From Lepraria neglecta (Eukaryota; Ascomycota; Lecanoromycetes; Lecanorales; Stereocaulaceae): DNA of 64,000 bases. The notes beneath the pieces were generated by a model. It saw only the letters and a program-made list of their open reading frames with translations, made no database searches and was not told the DNA's origin. Of this stretch, positions 48,198 through 59,450 are shown piece after piece. A program made the position numbers and the translations under genes. The stretch is taken from assembly GCA_033220425.1 (NCBI GenBank), contig CM065647.1:2170001-2234000 (forward strand). The letters run 5' to 3'. The stretch's first letter is position 1; every line of letters begins with the position of its first letter.

Positions 48198-49551
48198 AAG
48201 GTCTACAATTGGTCCCCTCGAATTTTAGTCTTCTACCTTCCACAGAACAGCGATAAGGCAGAAATCGTGTCCATCTTACAGGACGGAGTTCAAGAGACAA
48301 TCAACCAATTCCTCGACCTCGCTAGCAGCTGTACACAACCTCCACAACCGCGGAATGGAGAAAAGCAAATAGGTCTGCGGTACCATGATAAAGGGGAAGC
48401 TCACCTTAGAGTCAAAGATCTTTCGGTAAAATATGACATAGAGGAATTGCGAGAAAGCCATTTCTCCCAGGAGAAGCTGCTGCCAGAAGATCTCTGTCCC
48501 ACCCTAGGCTTTGATCATCCAGCCATGCGTCCGCTGAAACTCTTCAGTGTGCAGGCTAACTTTGTAAAAAACGGGCTCCTTCTCATAGTCTGCATGTACC
48601 ACAGCATCTGCGACAGCGTCGGCCAATTCCACGTCACCGAGATGCTGGCAAGTCAATGCAACGCAATCGGCCAGCGCAAGGCCACCAGCCCATCGTCCTC
48701 CCTCAAACTCGCCTTCTCCGCCAACCAGTTCGACCGCTCCCGCCTCTTCCACCTCTTCCACGGTGCTCCCAAATCCGACGTAGCCAAGCTCTCCTCCTAC
48801 ATTGTGCTCCCGGTACCAGAGAGGGGCATGCCCGCCTGGGCCACACCCGATGGCAAACCCCTTGCAAGTGACACCTTTCTGATCTGCAAATCCGCACTCG
48901 CAGAACTCAAAGCCCTCGCCACCAGCCAAAAAACCCTCCTCCTCTACCGAGCCCTACATCTCAACCCACGACGCTGTCTGTGCCCTCGTCTGGCGCACAG
49001 TCATCGCTGCCCGCCTGAAGGCTAGTATCATTACTACAACGGACGCTTCGACTTTCGGCATGCCGATTGATGGTCGCTCCCAGCTCTCTCCGCCCTTACC
49101 AGCAGACTTTCTGCGCAATCTCGCTGTCTGCTTCAAGGTCGGTGAGTCCGTGCAAGAGTTAATCCCACCAGAAAACCTCGGTGCAGCAGGATTTCAGATC
49201 CGTTCGGGCGTCAAGAGCGTTGACGACGCTTACCTGAAGAATTTTGTCACGCTCCTGCAGGAAGTGCCGGATATGGGGCAGGTGTTCATCGATTGTCTTG
49301 AGCACATCAAGACCACGGGACTATTCTTGACGTCCTGGGCCAGGTTTGACTACGCGGGGCTCAGCTGGGGTAGCCGGTTTGGCGAGTGCGAGATCTTTAG
49401 GTTCCCGGCAGGCGGGTATATGAATGGTATTGCTGTCATCTTTCCTCCGTTAACGAATGGAGATTGGGAGGTTACGTTGACTTTGGAGGAGACGGCGATG
49501 AAGGCTTTCAAGGAGGATGAGACTTGGAGGCGGTTCGCGAGGATGGAGTGA
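48198..49551 (+). pseudogene. BAHD-type acyltransferase with a frameshift
   Basis: Resembles fungal transferase-family acyltransferases that move an acyl group from acyl-CoA to an alcohol or amine, often in secondary metabolism. Coding begins somewhere at or before 48198 (RILVFYLPQNSDKAEIVSIL). No ATG is found, so a 5' exon is missing or lost. The HxxxD catalytic motif is intact in MYHSICDSVGQFHV. A DFGWG-like motif is FDYAGLSWGSRFGECEIF near the C-terminus. The frame breaks at an A6 run (48928-48933). Dropping one A gives SQKPSSSTEPYISTHDAVCALV, which rejoins the downstream frame through MPIDGRSQLSPPLPADFLRN to the stop at 49549-49551. This is a real one-base frameshift or a homopolymer sequencing error. 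No canonical intron bridges the two frames here. Confidence 0.65.
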
Positions 49552-50191
49552 GAGGTTCAAGAAGGGTTTGGGTGAAGGAGGGGAGAGGGACGGAGTGGTA
49601 GACGTTGTATAAATTAGACATAGAATAAAACCCGACTGTTTAATGAAGCTGTGCTAGTTGGGAGAGAGCATCCCAGACCAGCCGAAAAAGAGCACTGACA
49701 GCTACCTCATCGTACCAGTACCAATAAGAGTTTCTAATGAAGGGCGTCAAGCCTTTTTATCTGGAACATCATTGACGTAGGTTGAGGAGGCAGAGCTCCC
49801 AGATATAGAAGAAGCCCTAATGAATCTTGGCATGCAGTGCTTCTACCACAACTCTTTAAACACATCTCCCCCAACATCGCAGACATCGTCACTTGCAGGC
49901 CTGCATTGCTCCAAACACCTTTACTGGCCGAATTTCTGGTCCACAGCGCAACCATACCGATTCACAAGAGGCGTGCAAAGCAGCCATGGAGACTTGAAGC
50001 TTCAGCAAGCCGATCCTCTGATTTATCTTCAAGCTATGGCCTCTTACTTTTGATGCAATCCTGCTTAGGCATATTCACTTCTTTATTTCATCTATAATCG
50101 GCTTCCTGAGATACTCTTCGTTCCGTTCGCACGTCCAAGTTCGCTGGAACTCTGCTTCTTCTGTCTGGCTTTGTCATCTCAAGCCAATCTC
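49552..50191. other. Intergenic, no gene seen
   Basis: Spacer between the acyltransferase and the acidic repeat protein. The frame of the next gene is open from 50069 without an ATG. Other frames here are short and unsupported. Confidence 0.4.
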
Positions 50192-52600
50192 ATGCCTTCC
50201 ATGGTGTACGCTCTTGGGGAGCTTGAGCATGTCTACAACAAACGCAACCTCAAGCTCAGGACCAATGGCTCCATCACTCTCTCATCACCTCAAGCATTCG
50301 AGATCCAGTTTTTCACAAATTTGCTAGACCTTGAGTCACTGGTCTCCTCTAACACATGGGTAGCTGGAGGGAACCGGCTACCTATCTATTTTCACATTTC
50401 CTTTGACGACATAAGGATCTCGGGATTAGACATTTCTGACGTGATAGAAGACCTCGGCGTCGTTCTTTGCAATGCAGAGGTACCATTTTTTTGCTCTGGG
50501 CATTAATAGCTGACTGATGAGTACCTGCAGATTTGGTCACAGCTCTGCCTGAAAGCGTCTTTCAGCCTTCCTGGAAGCGAAGCCAACGCACAATGTTCTA
50601 CCCATCAGCTGGTAATCTCTTTAGCTGGCCAACCATCAAGCGATGCAAGCGTCAAGCCCCCAGAAAGTCTACCGTGTCTCTGCCTCGAATCGATCGACCT
50701 GATCTTCGAGTTCTCCACTTGCAGGCGCTGTAGGATATCTTCGAAGGTACAACATCAAGGTATTGCACCTGAAAAAGACCTTGAGGGTACCCAAGCGGGA
50801 GAGAATTACCTCACACAAGTCGAGATGGACCAGCACTCCGACTCTACGTGGCCATCGCTGGGACCGCAATTCATGAACAGTCAAGATCGAGGCTTAGGAC
50901 TGCCTTGGACATCAATTCTCTCGAGGAATCAGTACGAGCACCCATGGGCTTCAAGTCCAAGCCGCTCCATCGCCATGTCACCTATGGATTCTCAAGACAG
51001 CATCTCATCTTCTGACACGCCGATTTCAACAACAGACAGGCCACCTTCCTTGTGTGCTAGTATTTTCCCCCAGGATTACGCCGTTCACGAAGTTAAGTTT
51101 GAGGAAGTGCTCAAGATGCTCGATGCTTCGCTGCACACCATGATTTGTGGTCATATGCGAGGCAGTGTCGGAGGTCCCGTTATGTCAAACGATACAGGAT
51201 ACCCAAAGCTTGCTGAAATATCACCCACATTATTCAGTCCGGGCTATGCTGAGGTAAGCGGTACACCTAAGTTGGTTTGCTTAGACCAGGAGCAAGCATT
51301 GCTAAATCCTTCATCTTAGGCCATCTCGCGGCGTGACTATTTGCGTTCTACGATAGCACACACAATGTCCGGCGTCCATCGACGTACGAGATCTATTAAT
51401 CTGAGGCGCACATTGGAGCGGCTCCTGGACATCGTTCCTGAAAGATCCCTTGAAGAAGACGGGATCTGGTCCCCAGGTTCTGGGTCAAGTGCTTCAACTT
51501 TGAGTGCCGCTATTCATACACGCCTTTGGTCTTTGACGCAACGGAGATTGTTCAACCCTCTTTCCGCTCGGAAACTGAAACCACTGGACGCTTCGAAAAG
51601 GACGTCAGGCCGAGGTGAGGGCTCCAAGATCATGCTTGAAGAGTCCCCCATCGATGGTGGAGACGACGAGCCACTATTTGACTACCCACATAGCGACCTA
51701 CTTCTTGATAGTCAGGGCACCTTGTTGGAAGAAGATTTCGGCTACAACGGCAACCTTTTCGAGGGATTAGATATCACAGAGGCTGATGACTCCCACACTA
51801 TGTTTGAAGAGTTTCCACTGGATACGGGCAACGACAAGCTACCGTTTGATAGTCAAGGTGGCGAGCTACTCTTTGAGAGCCAGGGCATTTTGGTGGAAGA
51901 AGGGTCCGGTCAGGGCGGCAAGCTTTTGGAGGAACTAGATGTCACGGATGCTGATGGTTTCGATGAAATGCTTGATGAGTTTCCAATGGACGGTGGAGAC
52001 GACGGACCTCTGTTTGACAGTCAAGATGACGACCTACTTTTTGAGAGCCAGCGCCCCTTTACGGATGAAGAGTTTGGTCATAGCGGCATGTTCTCCGACG
52101 AATTAGATGCCAAAGAGGTTAACGATTCGCACGATATGCTTGAAGAATTTCTAGTCGATGATGGAGAGAACGAGCCACTGTTTGATAGCCAAAACAGCGA
52201 GCTATTTTCAGACAGCCAGCGTACCTCGATGGATGAAGCGTCTGGTCATGGCGGCAATTTACTCGATAAATCAAATGCCATGGAGGCCGAAGACTTAGAA
52301 GACGAGCTACTCATGGACGGAGATAATCTCGTTGAAGACCATGTCGCGAATAAGGACATATTTTGGGAGGAAGTAGACATGGAGGACGGTCTCAGCGGGA
52401 GTCAGGATCAACGCGAGACTACCAGGACGTGGGGCATTTTGGACGAACACAACCATGAGCTCTTAAATGATGGAACTGAGGACATTTTGGAAGATCAGGT
52501 CTTTGCTGTGTATGGAGGTTGCTTTGCTGAGGACCAGTCTCGAGGCTTTTCCTTCCAGGATGAGATGTTGGAAGACACGGAGATGGGCCTTGCATGCTGA
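50192..52600 (+). CDS. Unrecognised acidic protein with four 56-residue repeats
   Basis: No known family recognised. Exons 50192-50479, 50531-51253 and 51320-52600 (introns 51 and 66 nt, both removing in-frame stops) join in one frame to 763 residues. The N-terminal 220 residues are mixed polar/hydrophobic with a Cys cluster (PCLCLESIDLIFEF, CRRCRISSK). A Ser-rich middle follows (SPMDSQDSISSSDTPIST), then a basic patch (VHRRTRSINLRRTLERLLD). Residues from about 441 form four tandem 56-residue repeats starting M(L/F)(E/D)E, each with FDSQ and FESQ-type motifs, then a Glu/Asp-rich tail. Strongly acidic, probably disordered. The clustered acidic-SQ motifs resemble ATM/ATR-type target clusters (inference). 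Start: first ATG in the frame; an upstream exon is possible. Confidence 0.65.
51632..52303 (+). repeat. Four 168-bp tandem coding repeats
   Basis: Units begin at 51632, 51800, 51968 and 52136, exactly 168 bp each. The protein units begin MLEESPIDGGDDEPLFD, MFEEFPLDTGNDKLPFD, MLDEFPMDGGDDGPLFD and MLEEFLVDDGENEPLFD. Identity is moderate, so the array is not recent. A partial fifth unit may follow (ELLMDGDNLVEDH). Confidence 0.92.
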
Positions 52601-52666
52601 CGGAGGAAGTCCTTTAGCAATATAGGACGATTTTGGACATCGCAAATAGCGCAAGCTTTTTATAGC

Positions 52667-53557
52667 TCAATCTTCTTCCAGATATAACCTCTCCTGCAGT
52701 ATCCAATTCGCCACACCATCTGTGACCAGCTTTTTCAATGCTTGCTCATCTCTGCCCTTGGCAGCTTCCCTGACTTTAGTTGAACTTATAATTTCTTCAC
52801 CTTCTTTTCTGCCCTCAACTAGCTCAATTCTCTCCACCCACTCCTTTTTCCCTCCTTCTGCCTCCCTCTGTCCATCTGCTATCTTCCTCACATATTCCTC
52901 CTGCTCATCTCTCCCACCCCACGCATCATCCGTCCTCCTCGTCACCCTAACTCGGTGTTTCTCGAATAGCTCTTCCAGTGGCTTCAAAGTATGGTCCGGA
53001 GGATAATATCTCGTATCCAGCAGCCTAATCAGGGTATCATACCCCGTCAGATGGACCTGCTCCACCGGCCCCTGATGCGAGTATACCTCCTGCTCCTCAA
53101 GCACCCTCGCTTTATCAATAAACCGTGCCTCTTTCGTAACGCCTACGTCTACAATCAGATCCCCATCGTCATGCATTCCTTCCTCCGAACCACTAACATC
53201 CTTAACCAATTCTTCCGCAAAATAACTCATCATCGCAAGCCTCTGCTCAAACGCAGCAGGCTTCGGCGCTTTATCTGCATTTTGGGTCGCTAACAACAAG
53301 AGCAGCCGTTTCGGCACAGCTGACGGCTTATCATTCAGTAAAGCGGAGGTGCAGATGCGGAGGTGGGCGCGGGTGGGAGGGTTGAAGGACGAGTCGAGGA
53401 TGTAGAGTGTTTTCAATGGGGTCTGTAGGGTTGGGAGGGGATGAGGGAGGGTGCAGAGGATTTGGAAGGTGCGGGGGGAAGAGGCGAAGGCGCGGAGGGA
53501 GTGTTGGAGGGTGGGGAGAGAGCGCATGGAGTCGGAGGAATGCGGTGGGGTGGGCAT
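52667..53557 (-). CDS. POF1: Nicotinamide mononucleotide adenylyltransferase-like protein Pof1
   Basis: Nucleotidyltransferase of the HxGH superfamily, resembling yeast Pof1, which has NMN adenylyltransferase activity in NAD synthesis. Intronless, 296 residues. The nucleotide-binding loop is LYILDSSFNPPTRAHLRICT, with the family's [ST]xxxH variant of HxGH. The middle has KAPKPAAFEQRLAMMSYFAE and VHLTGYDTLIRLLDTRYYPP (GxDTLxRLxxxRYY is typical). The C-terminal signature ISSTKVREAAKG matches ISSTxxR. It ends GVANWILQERLYLEED. The ATG at 53557 is first in frame. It is convergent with the acidic repeat gene, stop codons only 66 bp apart. Confidence 0.88.
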   Translation of the reverse strand: MPTPPHSSDSMRSLPTLQHSLRAFASSPRTFQILCTLPHPLPTLQTPLKTLYILDSSFNPPTRAHLRICTSALLNDKPSAVPKRLLLLLATQNADKAPKPAAFEQRLAMMSYFAEELVKDVSGSEEGMHDDGDLIVDVGVTKEARFIDKARVLEEQEVYSHQGPVEQVHLTGYDTLIRLLDTRYYPPDHTLKPLEELFEKHRVRVTRRTDDAWGGRDEQEEYVRKIADGQREAEGGKKEWVERIELVEGRKEGEEIISSTKVREAAKGRDEQALKKLVTDGVANWILQERLYLEED

Positions 53558-54824
53558 GGTTTGTCGCGTGGTTGTGGGGAGGCATGCTCACTGAGCCACG
53601 AGGGTGTGTCTTCAGGGATGTCGTCATCAACTCCGATATTTTTGCTTCCCCATTCTCAATACCCTCCGGCTATCTACCACTGCATACGATGATACCCACT
53701 CATGATGATGATCAATCTCGGTAACGATTGTTTTGTTCTAGGGTGACCTGAGTAAGACATCCCACCCGCAATAATCTAACTTTGAAACCGCCGATATCTT
53801 GGTCCGTCCTGTGAGCCGCTCCTCTAACCTTGAGTATTATTGTATACGAGGAATACAGAATCTGGAGTGGCTGCGCTTCTTGCGACAAGCCAGCAGCAAG
53901 GTACATCGCAGCCACAATCAATGTTTGAAGGCCGATTGCAGACAAGACTACACCGCTATCCTATCTACCAAGGACCGTCGCAGTCTGCGCAGGCTGCCCA
54001 GCGAGAGGACAAGACATTGGCACTTGGCGAGAACCCCTTGAATATCGGCTGTCTCACTCGAACCAGGAAGGCAGGATGACCGCTGTGATCAGCCAGGCCG
54101 TGCGGAAACCCCCACCAGCCCTTGTCATCGGAATCCAAGATCCAAGAATTAAGCGCTCTCTAAATTGAGCTGGCCAGCTGACGCCTCAAGTATATTAGGA
54201 AAGACAAAGACCCTTATGCTCTGCCTTATGGACCTACAGAGGTTCCAAGCGTCAACCTGTGCAGCGCTTGAAGAAGATGTCATGATCGTTGAATGGTCGC
54301 CGTGGGGTCAACGCTGACAACATCTGAGGCGGACCAGTGTGCTTATTCCTAGCTGCTCCAATGAAATCGTCAAGCCGTGCTGGTCTCATGCGACCGCCCT
54401 CTATTTCGGCTGTCATTTGGTGATCCAATTTGTTCCTGCGTCTTACCCCTGTCTTAGTGGAATATCATTCTCCTAGCTTCATGAGCCTAATTTCCTTCCT
54501 CGATCCCTCTATTTCTCCCCTCTTTTGAAGGTTGAAGTCTTTCTTTCTTCTTCACCACACTCTTTTGCATCGCGGTCGTTTGGATTCTTCAGTCGTTCTT
54601 TGTCAGATTTCAGTCACTCTTTTGCGAATCGATTTCGCGCCACGCTCATTCAGCCCATTACGACTTGCATCTGAAGAAACGGAGAATATAAACATCAATT
54701 ACACAAGTACCTTAGCACCACCTATAACCAAAACTTACTCAATTCGAAAACATCACATCATAAGCCAATTCAGCTTGCTCGAATAAACTCCAACTTCAGA
54801 TCATTGATCAGAATATCGAACAAT
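53558..54824. promoter_or_regulatory. Divergent promoter, POF1 / secreted Ser-Gly protein
   Basis: About 1.27 kb with no supported coding frame. The 300 bases before 54825 are CT-rich (TTTCTTTCTTCTTC and similar), as in strongly transcribed fungal genes. Confidence 0.4.
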
Positions 54825-55824
54825 ATGTACAGCAAGCTTTCCGTCGCGTTCGTTGCGGCATTGGCACTCGTTACACAGGCCCATGGACACAATTCCCATG
54901 CTTCCCTCCACAATAATGGGACGTACTCGATGCCTTCCCACCCCCATGAGAGTGGTTCAGGTTCCCATGGAGGTCATCCTGCTCCCGTACCGGCACCGCT
55001 GAGCACTGGTACTGGTTCCGGATCGGGCAGCAGCCCAGGCGAATCAGGAGACACTACTCTTACCTATACCATTGGCAGCGGTGCTTCCGCCACTGTCATC
55101 ACTACTACCATCCACCACACCGCTTATGAGACCCAGACCGCCGTAAGTACTGACCTAATTAATGACTAAATATTTTGGGTTGATGATTTTTGCTATAGAC
55201 CACTTATGCTGTTGGTGAGAATGGCGAGACAGGTCCTTCCATGACCAAATACAACACCATCTTCAGCACCATCGTTGTCACTGCCTCCCCCACTGCACCT
55301 AGCGGCAGCGGCCCTGGCGAGAGTGGGGCCAGCGGATCTCAGAGCGGCTCAGGCAGTGGCACTGGAGAGAGCGGAGCCAGTGGCGCCCCAGGCTCCGGCG
55401 AGAGCGCGGCCACCGGTGCAGCAGGCGTTTGCGCACCTCAAGCTACTGTGACCGTTACCGCAGCTGATGTGACCGTCACTGTGGTGAGTTTGTCATTCCG
55501 TAACATATCCTAGATCCTTTTCGCTGACGACCGTCATAGACTGCTGGCTCTGGCGCAGCCCCTACTGGCTCGTCTCCAGGAGAATCCCCAGCAAGTGGAG
55601 CTCCCGGCTCAGGTCCCAACGGCTCATCCCCAGAATCTTCCGTACCCGCAGGAGCTCCAATCCCCACTGCGGCCCCAATAACAGGCGGCTCGCCATACAA
55701 CAATGGCACCCAGCCCATCTCCAAGAAGCACAAGACCAAGTGCAGATCCACCGGCTTCATCACCATGCCCTCCGCCACTGGCCATTACCACCCCGTTAAG
55801 GCCACTGCCTTCGCCCGTCAATAG
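54825..55824 (+). CDS. Secreted Ser/Gly-rich, probably cell-wall protein
   Basis: Exons 54825-55142, 55199-55483 and 55540-55824 (two 56-nt introns; the last two exons are both 285 nt) give 295 residues. A clear signal peptide (MYSKLSVAFVAALALVTQAH) is followed by a His/Ser/Gly stretch, then Thr/Val strands (TLTYTIGSG, VITTTIHHTAYETQT; STIVVTASPTAP; ATVTVTAADVTVTVTAG) alternating with repeated GESGASG/ASGAPGSG blocks. Such sequence is heavily O-glycosylated in fungi. No hydrophobic C-terminus is seen (ends VKATAFARQ), so a GPI anchor is unlikely. The tail is basic (SKKHKTKCRST). Role unknown; cell-wall or extracellular-matrix location is inference. Start chosen at the ATG directly before the signal peptide. 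Confidence 0.78.
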
Positions 55825-56624
55825 ACAGCAAATCCACGAAGTTCGCGCTGAGCGCGCTGGAAAAGACTGATAGGACAATGCTGGCCTTGTTGCATCATGT
55901 CAAGCGTTCGACGACGAAGCACAACATACCTTTCTTGTATACTACCTTCTTCACATCACCTTAGCATTTGGAAAGACAGCGAGCATGGGACGTGCCATGA
56001 GATCCTAGAATCATCAATGTATAGCCGCTTTGCATATAGTACTCCTGTGGAGCTATCGTGCATTGTGAAAGTCAATATATCTCAGCTTTCCATTTCAATT
56101 TGACATCTTGTTTTAGATGGCTCTAATGGATTTTCGCATAGAGATTAAAGTCCACCATGATGAGGAGAGGCCAGCTCCTAATTCACACTGTTTGCAGAGC
56201 GTGGAAGTAGAGTACCCTGTACCTAGCACGAGTGACTTCTCTGGTCCCTCGGTCCTTCCTGGGCCGTTGCCAAGAAATGGGTTTACTCTAGCGGCGGGAT
56301 GTCCGTTTCGACTTTCGTCACTTCCTGCCACCACTTCTACTTCTTTCTAAACATGCTTATGAACCAGGTACCAAAGAGCCTTTGATTGCTCCTTATCTTC
56401 TTCTGTTGTCGCATTACAACCATCACTTACGTCTCTTGTTCATTCCGACTGTCATTGTCGTGCTTATCTTCTCCACGCGCTCTCGTTTACAATATCTCGT
56501 GCCAAGAGAAAGGGCCTCATTCACTACACGACGAGCTACTTGTCTCCACTTTATTGGTCTTTAGTTCTTTACTACCTAAATCCGATCACTACCAACATTC
56601 CATTCCACTGCCCAAGAAGCAATC
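55825..56624. other. Intergenic, promoter and leader of SOK1
   Basis: No domain in any frame. The 250 bases before 56625 are CT-rich with several short upstream ATGs. Confidence 0.4.
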
Positions 56625-59450
56625 ATGGGGCGCGACCTTTCGCACACGCCGGATCCGGATGACAAGGTTGCTGACTCAATGCATCCCACTATCTCCGAAG
56701 AGGTTTCCGACCTGATCATGTCGTCCGATGGTGAAGCACCTGGCATCTACAACCCACCTCCTCATATAGCAGCCCGAATCTACAGAAATTCCTCGAATCG
56801 TCGAAAATCCTCAGCAGCATCCTCTCGCCGAAACTCCATGTCTTCACATCACTCAGGTCGCTCTATGCGATCCGCCCATGGCGGACCTCAGAGCACCCAT
56901 ATCGCCCAGCACCTCCGCCGTGCCTCTATCCTTCAGAGTCGCAAAGACAAAGCGGCGGACAGGAATGCACATGCTGAGAAGGTCAGGCTACGCGCCGCGA
57001 TGAACAAGGCCGCCCCACGGGTGTCTACAAACAGTGAGGAGCGTGCTCTCGCTGCTCAACAAGCAAGAGAAAGATACCTCGCTCAGGTCAAGGCCAATTG
57101 CGCGGAAGAGGTCAAACGGTCGAAAAGGGTAGCAGAAGAGCAGCGGGAGAAACGGGCGGCGGAGCATCTCAAGTTGAAGGAGGATATGGAGGAGAGACAT
57201 GCTGAGGCCGAGAAAAGGAAAGCTCTGCTCCAACAGACCCAGCGACGCACTAGGACTGTTAGTTCCCCAACCGTCGACGAGAAGAAGACCACGGCGTACG
57301 TGTGGAAGCCTAGGAATAAGACCGAGGCCGCAAAAATAATTCAAAACTATTGGCAGAACCGACAACGAAGAGTGACTATACAGGAGTTCTTGCGACTTGG
57401 CTTGACTGTAGAAGCAGTACAGAAGACGAGTTTCGAAGAAGTTGGAGCGCTACTGGCTCAAGATAATGTCTTGGCCTGCACTTCAAAGATGCTGAAGCTT
57501 TGTGGTCTCAAGGAGGTTGGAGACGATGATGTCGCAGAGAAGGCTGCTGTTCGAATGTTTCTAAGCACATTTCTTATTCTCGGCCATCCAGCTCAAGTGC
57601 TGAGTAAGGAAGGCGAGCAAGAGCATGACCTTATCAACAAGGCCAAAGATCTATTGGTTTGTTTCAATCAGATCATTGAGAGTTCGCCTCGTTCCGGCAC
57701 CCTCTCACTCTTGACACAGCTTTCAGAACTTTCGGAGGCGTACACATCGTTTCAAAGAGCGTTCGCAGCCTGGAAGTCTCACGACTCGTCATACCTCGTA
57801 TCGAACATGGTTGCCCAATTTGTGGAGCTGGACGCAATATGGCACACGGTCAAGGATGACGTGGACGGCGAAGTGGCTGCTGATTACAAAGAAGGCATTC
57901 AACAGAACCAGACGTTAGTGCTCGTCAGACTCAAGAGGCTGCTAGGCCCAGAAAAGGCAATGAAGATGGTCCAGCAGGCCATTCGGACAAGCAGAAAGGC
58001 TCGGGCAAAGAAGCAGTCTACCCCAGACACCAAACCTCGAGCAACGCCATCTGATCCGAACGCAACGTCGAGTGCATCTGACCTGCCGGTAGCGAGGGGC
58101 CTAGACTCTTCGATAGCGACATCGAGAGGAGAATTACCTGCAAAGCAAAGGCTTGAGGCCACAACGCTGCTGCCAAGTAACAGGCACATAATGCACGAAC
58201 TTGCCATTAATCAGAAATACACCATCGACCTCGAGCCAAGGCAAGAAGTGCGTGAGGGTATTGTCGAAACTGTCAGAACTCATATGCAAAGAGGTCTCGA
58301 TGCTGCGCAAGGAGATATATGGTTACCTGCCGTAGCTGAGATGATACGAGAGAAACTTTTGAGACTAATGGCACCAGCCCATTCGCTGTATGCCTTGGTC
58401 TCCGACGCTCTTGATCCAAATATGGTAAAAATCCAGGTCAAGAATGGGGCGTTCTCGTATGACAAATTTTTCTCGTTCATGAACTCAGTATTGCCAAGGC
58501 TGTGTGCGCCTGTGCGAGATGCAGAAGTCAAGACTTTGGTGGAGAAGCCGAGTCAGGATCCTGTTCAGCAGCTGGCCAGGATCTACTACATCATCGATCT
58601 GATTGCGCTGGACCATTTGAACTACGTCTTGACTAAGATGGCTCCGATACTACTCAAGCAGCATGTCGATTACGAGAAGAATACATTCTCCAAAAGGCTG
58701 GGCGGTCAACCTCCAATAAAGACACTGAAGTGGTGGAAGGCTGCAGTCGACAAGACAAATTATGAGCCTCCGAGACGAAGCGCCGACGGCCATGCTCTCC
58801 CAGTACTAACACCGAGCGTTACATCGGATAAAATCTATAAGCAAGGACTTATCGATCTAGCTATTGCAATCAACGAACTCAAAGATGCCGACGTTCCTGA
58901 GACCCTCGAGCTCGACTTCCAACGCCTCACGCGGATCCGCTCCGATACTCTCCGCATGATCACGATAGCTTCCATCCTCCTCACTGCCAAGAACCTCCTC
59001 CGACGTGACGTCCGTTCGCTTTGGAAACTCGAGAGTCAGCGAATGTGGGATCTACCTTTCTCATCACCGCCAGCTTCCTTTGTCTCAATTGTGGAGTCCC
59101 GCTACGCCCTTCCGCCAACCACCAAACAACAATTGACAGGTACCATCACTCGTCTTCTCTCCGACGCTCGCGAACGACAACTCAGCCATCCAGTCATGAA
59201 AGTCCTATTGAAGAAAACCCAGGCGCATGTGCTTGCTCGGCTTGCAGCCTCGAGCACTGAGGAACGGATCCGGATCAGCACTACGGCCAGTGAGGTCTTG
59301 GGGTCGAGCGGTATGCCCGAATTCGTGGCGAGGATTGGAGACATTGTGCAAGAGCTTGGCAGGGTCGCGGCTGTAGATGGCAAGACTCATGGGGAGTGGT
59401 ACGATAAAGCTGTTCAGATAATTGCGGAGGAGGTTGAAGGGAGTTCTTGA
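56625..59450 (+). CDS. SOK1: TCP11-family protein (Sok1 homologue)
   Basis: Intronless 941-residue protein of the T-complex 11 family. Yeast SOK1 is a high-copy suppressor of loss of protein kinase A, so a link to cAMP signalling is family knowledge. The N-terminus is Ser-rich and basic (RRKSSAASSRRNSMSSHHSG). Next comes a charged coiled coil at about residues 140-207 (QARERYLAQVKANCAEEVKR ... LKEDMEERHAEAEKRKALLQ), then an IQ-like motif near residue 235 (AAKIIQNYWQNRQRRV). The TCP11 region follows, with HELAINQKYTIDL, IREKLLRLMAPAHSLYALVS, IYYIIDLIALDHLNYVLTKM and FQRLTRIRSDTLRMITIASI. Start: the ATG after a CT-rich leader, followed by MGRDLSHTPDPDD. A full-length, undamaged frame. Confidence 0.9.
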   Translation: MGRDLSHTPDPDDKVADSMHPTISEEVSDLIMSSDGEAPGIYNPPPHIAARIYRNSSNRRKSSAASSRRNSMSSHHSGRSMRSAHGGPQSTHIAQHLRRASILQSRKDKAADRNAHAEKVRLRAAMNKAAPRVSTNSEERALAAQQARERYLAQVKANCAEEVKRSKRVAEEQREKRAAEHLKLKEDMEERHAEAEKRKALLQQTQRRTRTVSSPTVDEKKTTAYVWKPRNKTEAAKIIQNYWQNRQRRVTIQEFLRLGLTVEAVQKTSFEEVGALLAQDNVLACTSKMLKLCGLKEVGDDDVAEKAAVRMFLSTFLILGHPAQVLSKEGEQEHDLINKAKDLLVCFNQIIESSPRSGTLSLLTQLSELSEAYTSFQRAFAAWKSHDSSYLVSNMVAQFVELDAIWHTVKDDVDGEVAADYKEGIQQNQTLVLVRLKRLLGPEKAMKMVQQAIRTSRKARAKKQSTPDTKPRATPSDPNATSSASDLPVARGLDSSIATSRGELPAKQRLEATTLLPSNRHIMHELAINQKYTIDLEPRQEVREGIVETVRTHMQRGLDAAQGDIWLPAVAEMIREKLLRLMAPAHSLYALVSDALDPNMVKIQVKNGAFSYDKFFSFMNSVLPRLCAPVRDAEVKTLVEKPSQDPVQQLARIYYIIDLIALDHLNYVLTKMAPILLKQHVDYEKNTFSKRLGGQPPIKTLKWWKAAVDKTNYEPPRRSADGHALPVLTPSVTSDKIYKQGLIDLAIAINELKDADVPETLELDFQRLTRIRSDTLRMITIASILLTAKNLLRRDVRSLWKLESQRMWDLPFSSPPASFVSIVESRYALPPTTKQQLTGTITRLLSDARERQLSHPVMKVLLKKTQAHVLARLAASSTEERIRISTTASEVLGSSGMPEFVARIGDIVQELGRVAAVDGKTHGEWYDKAVQIIAEEVEGSS

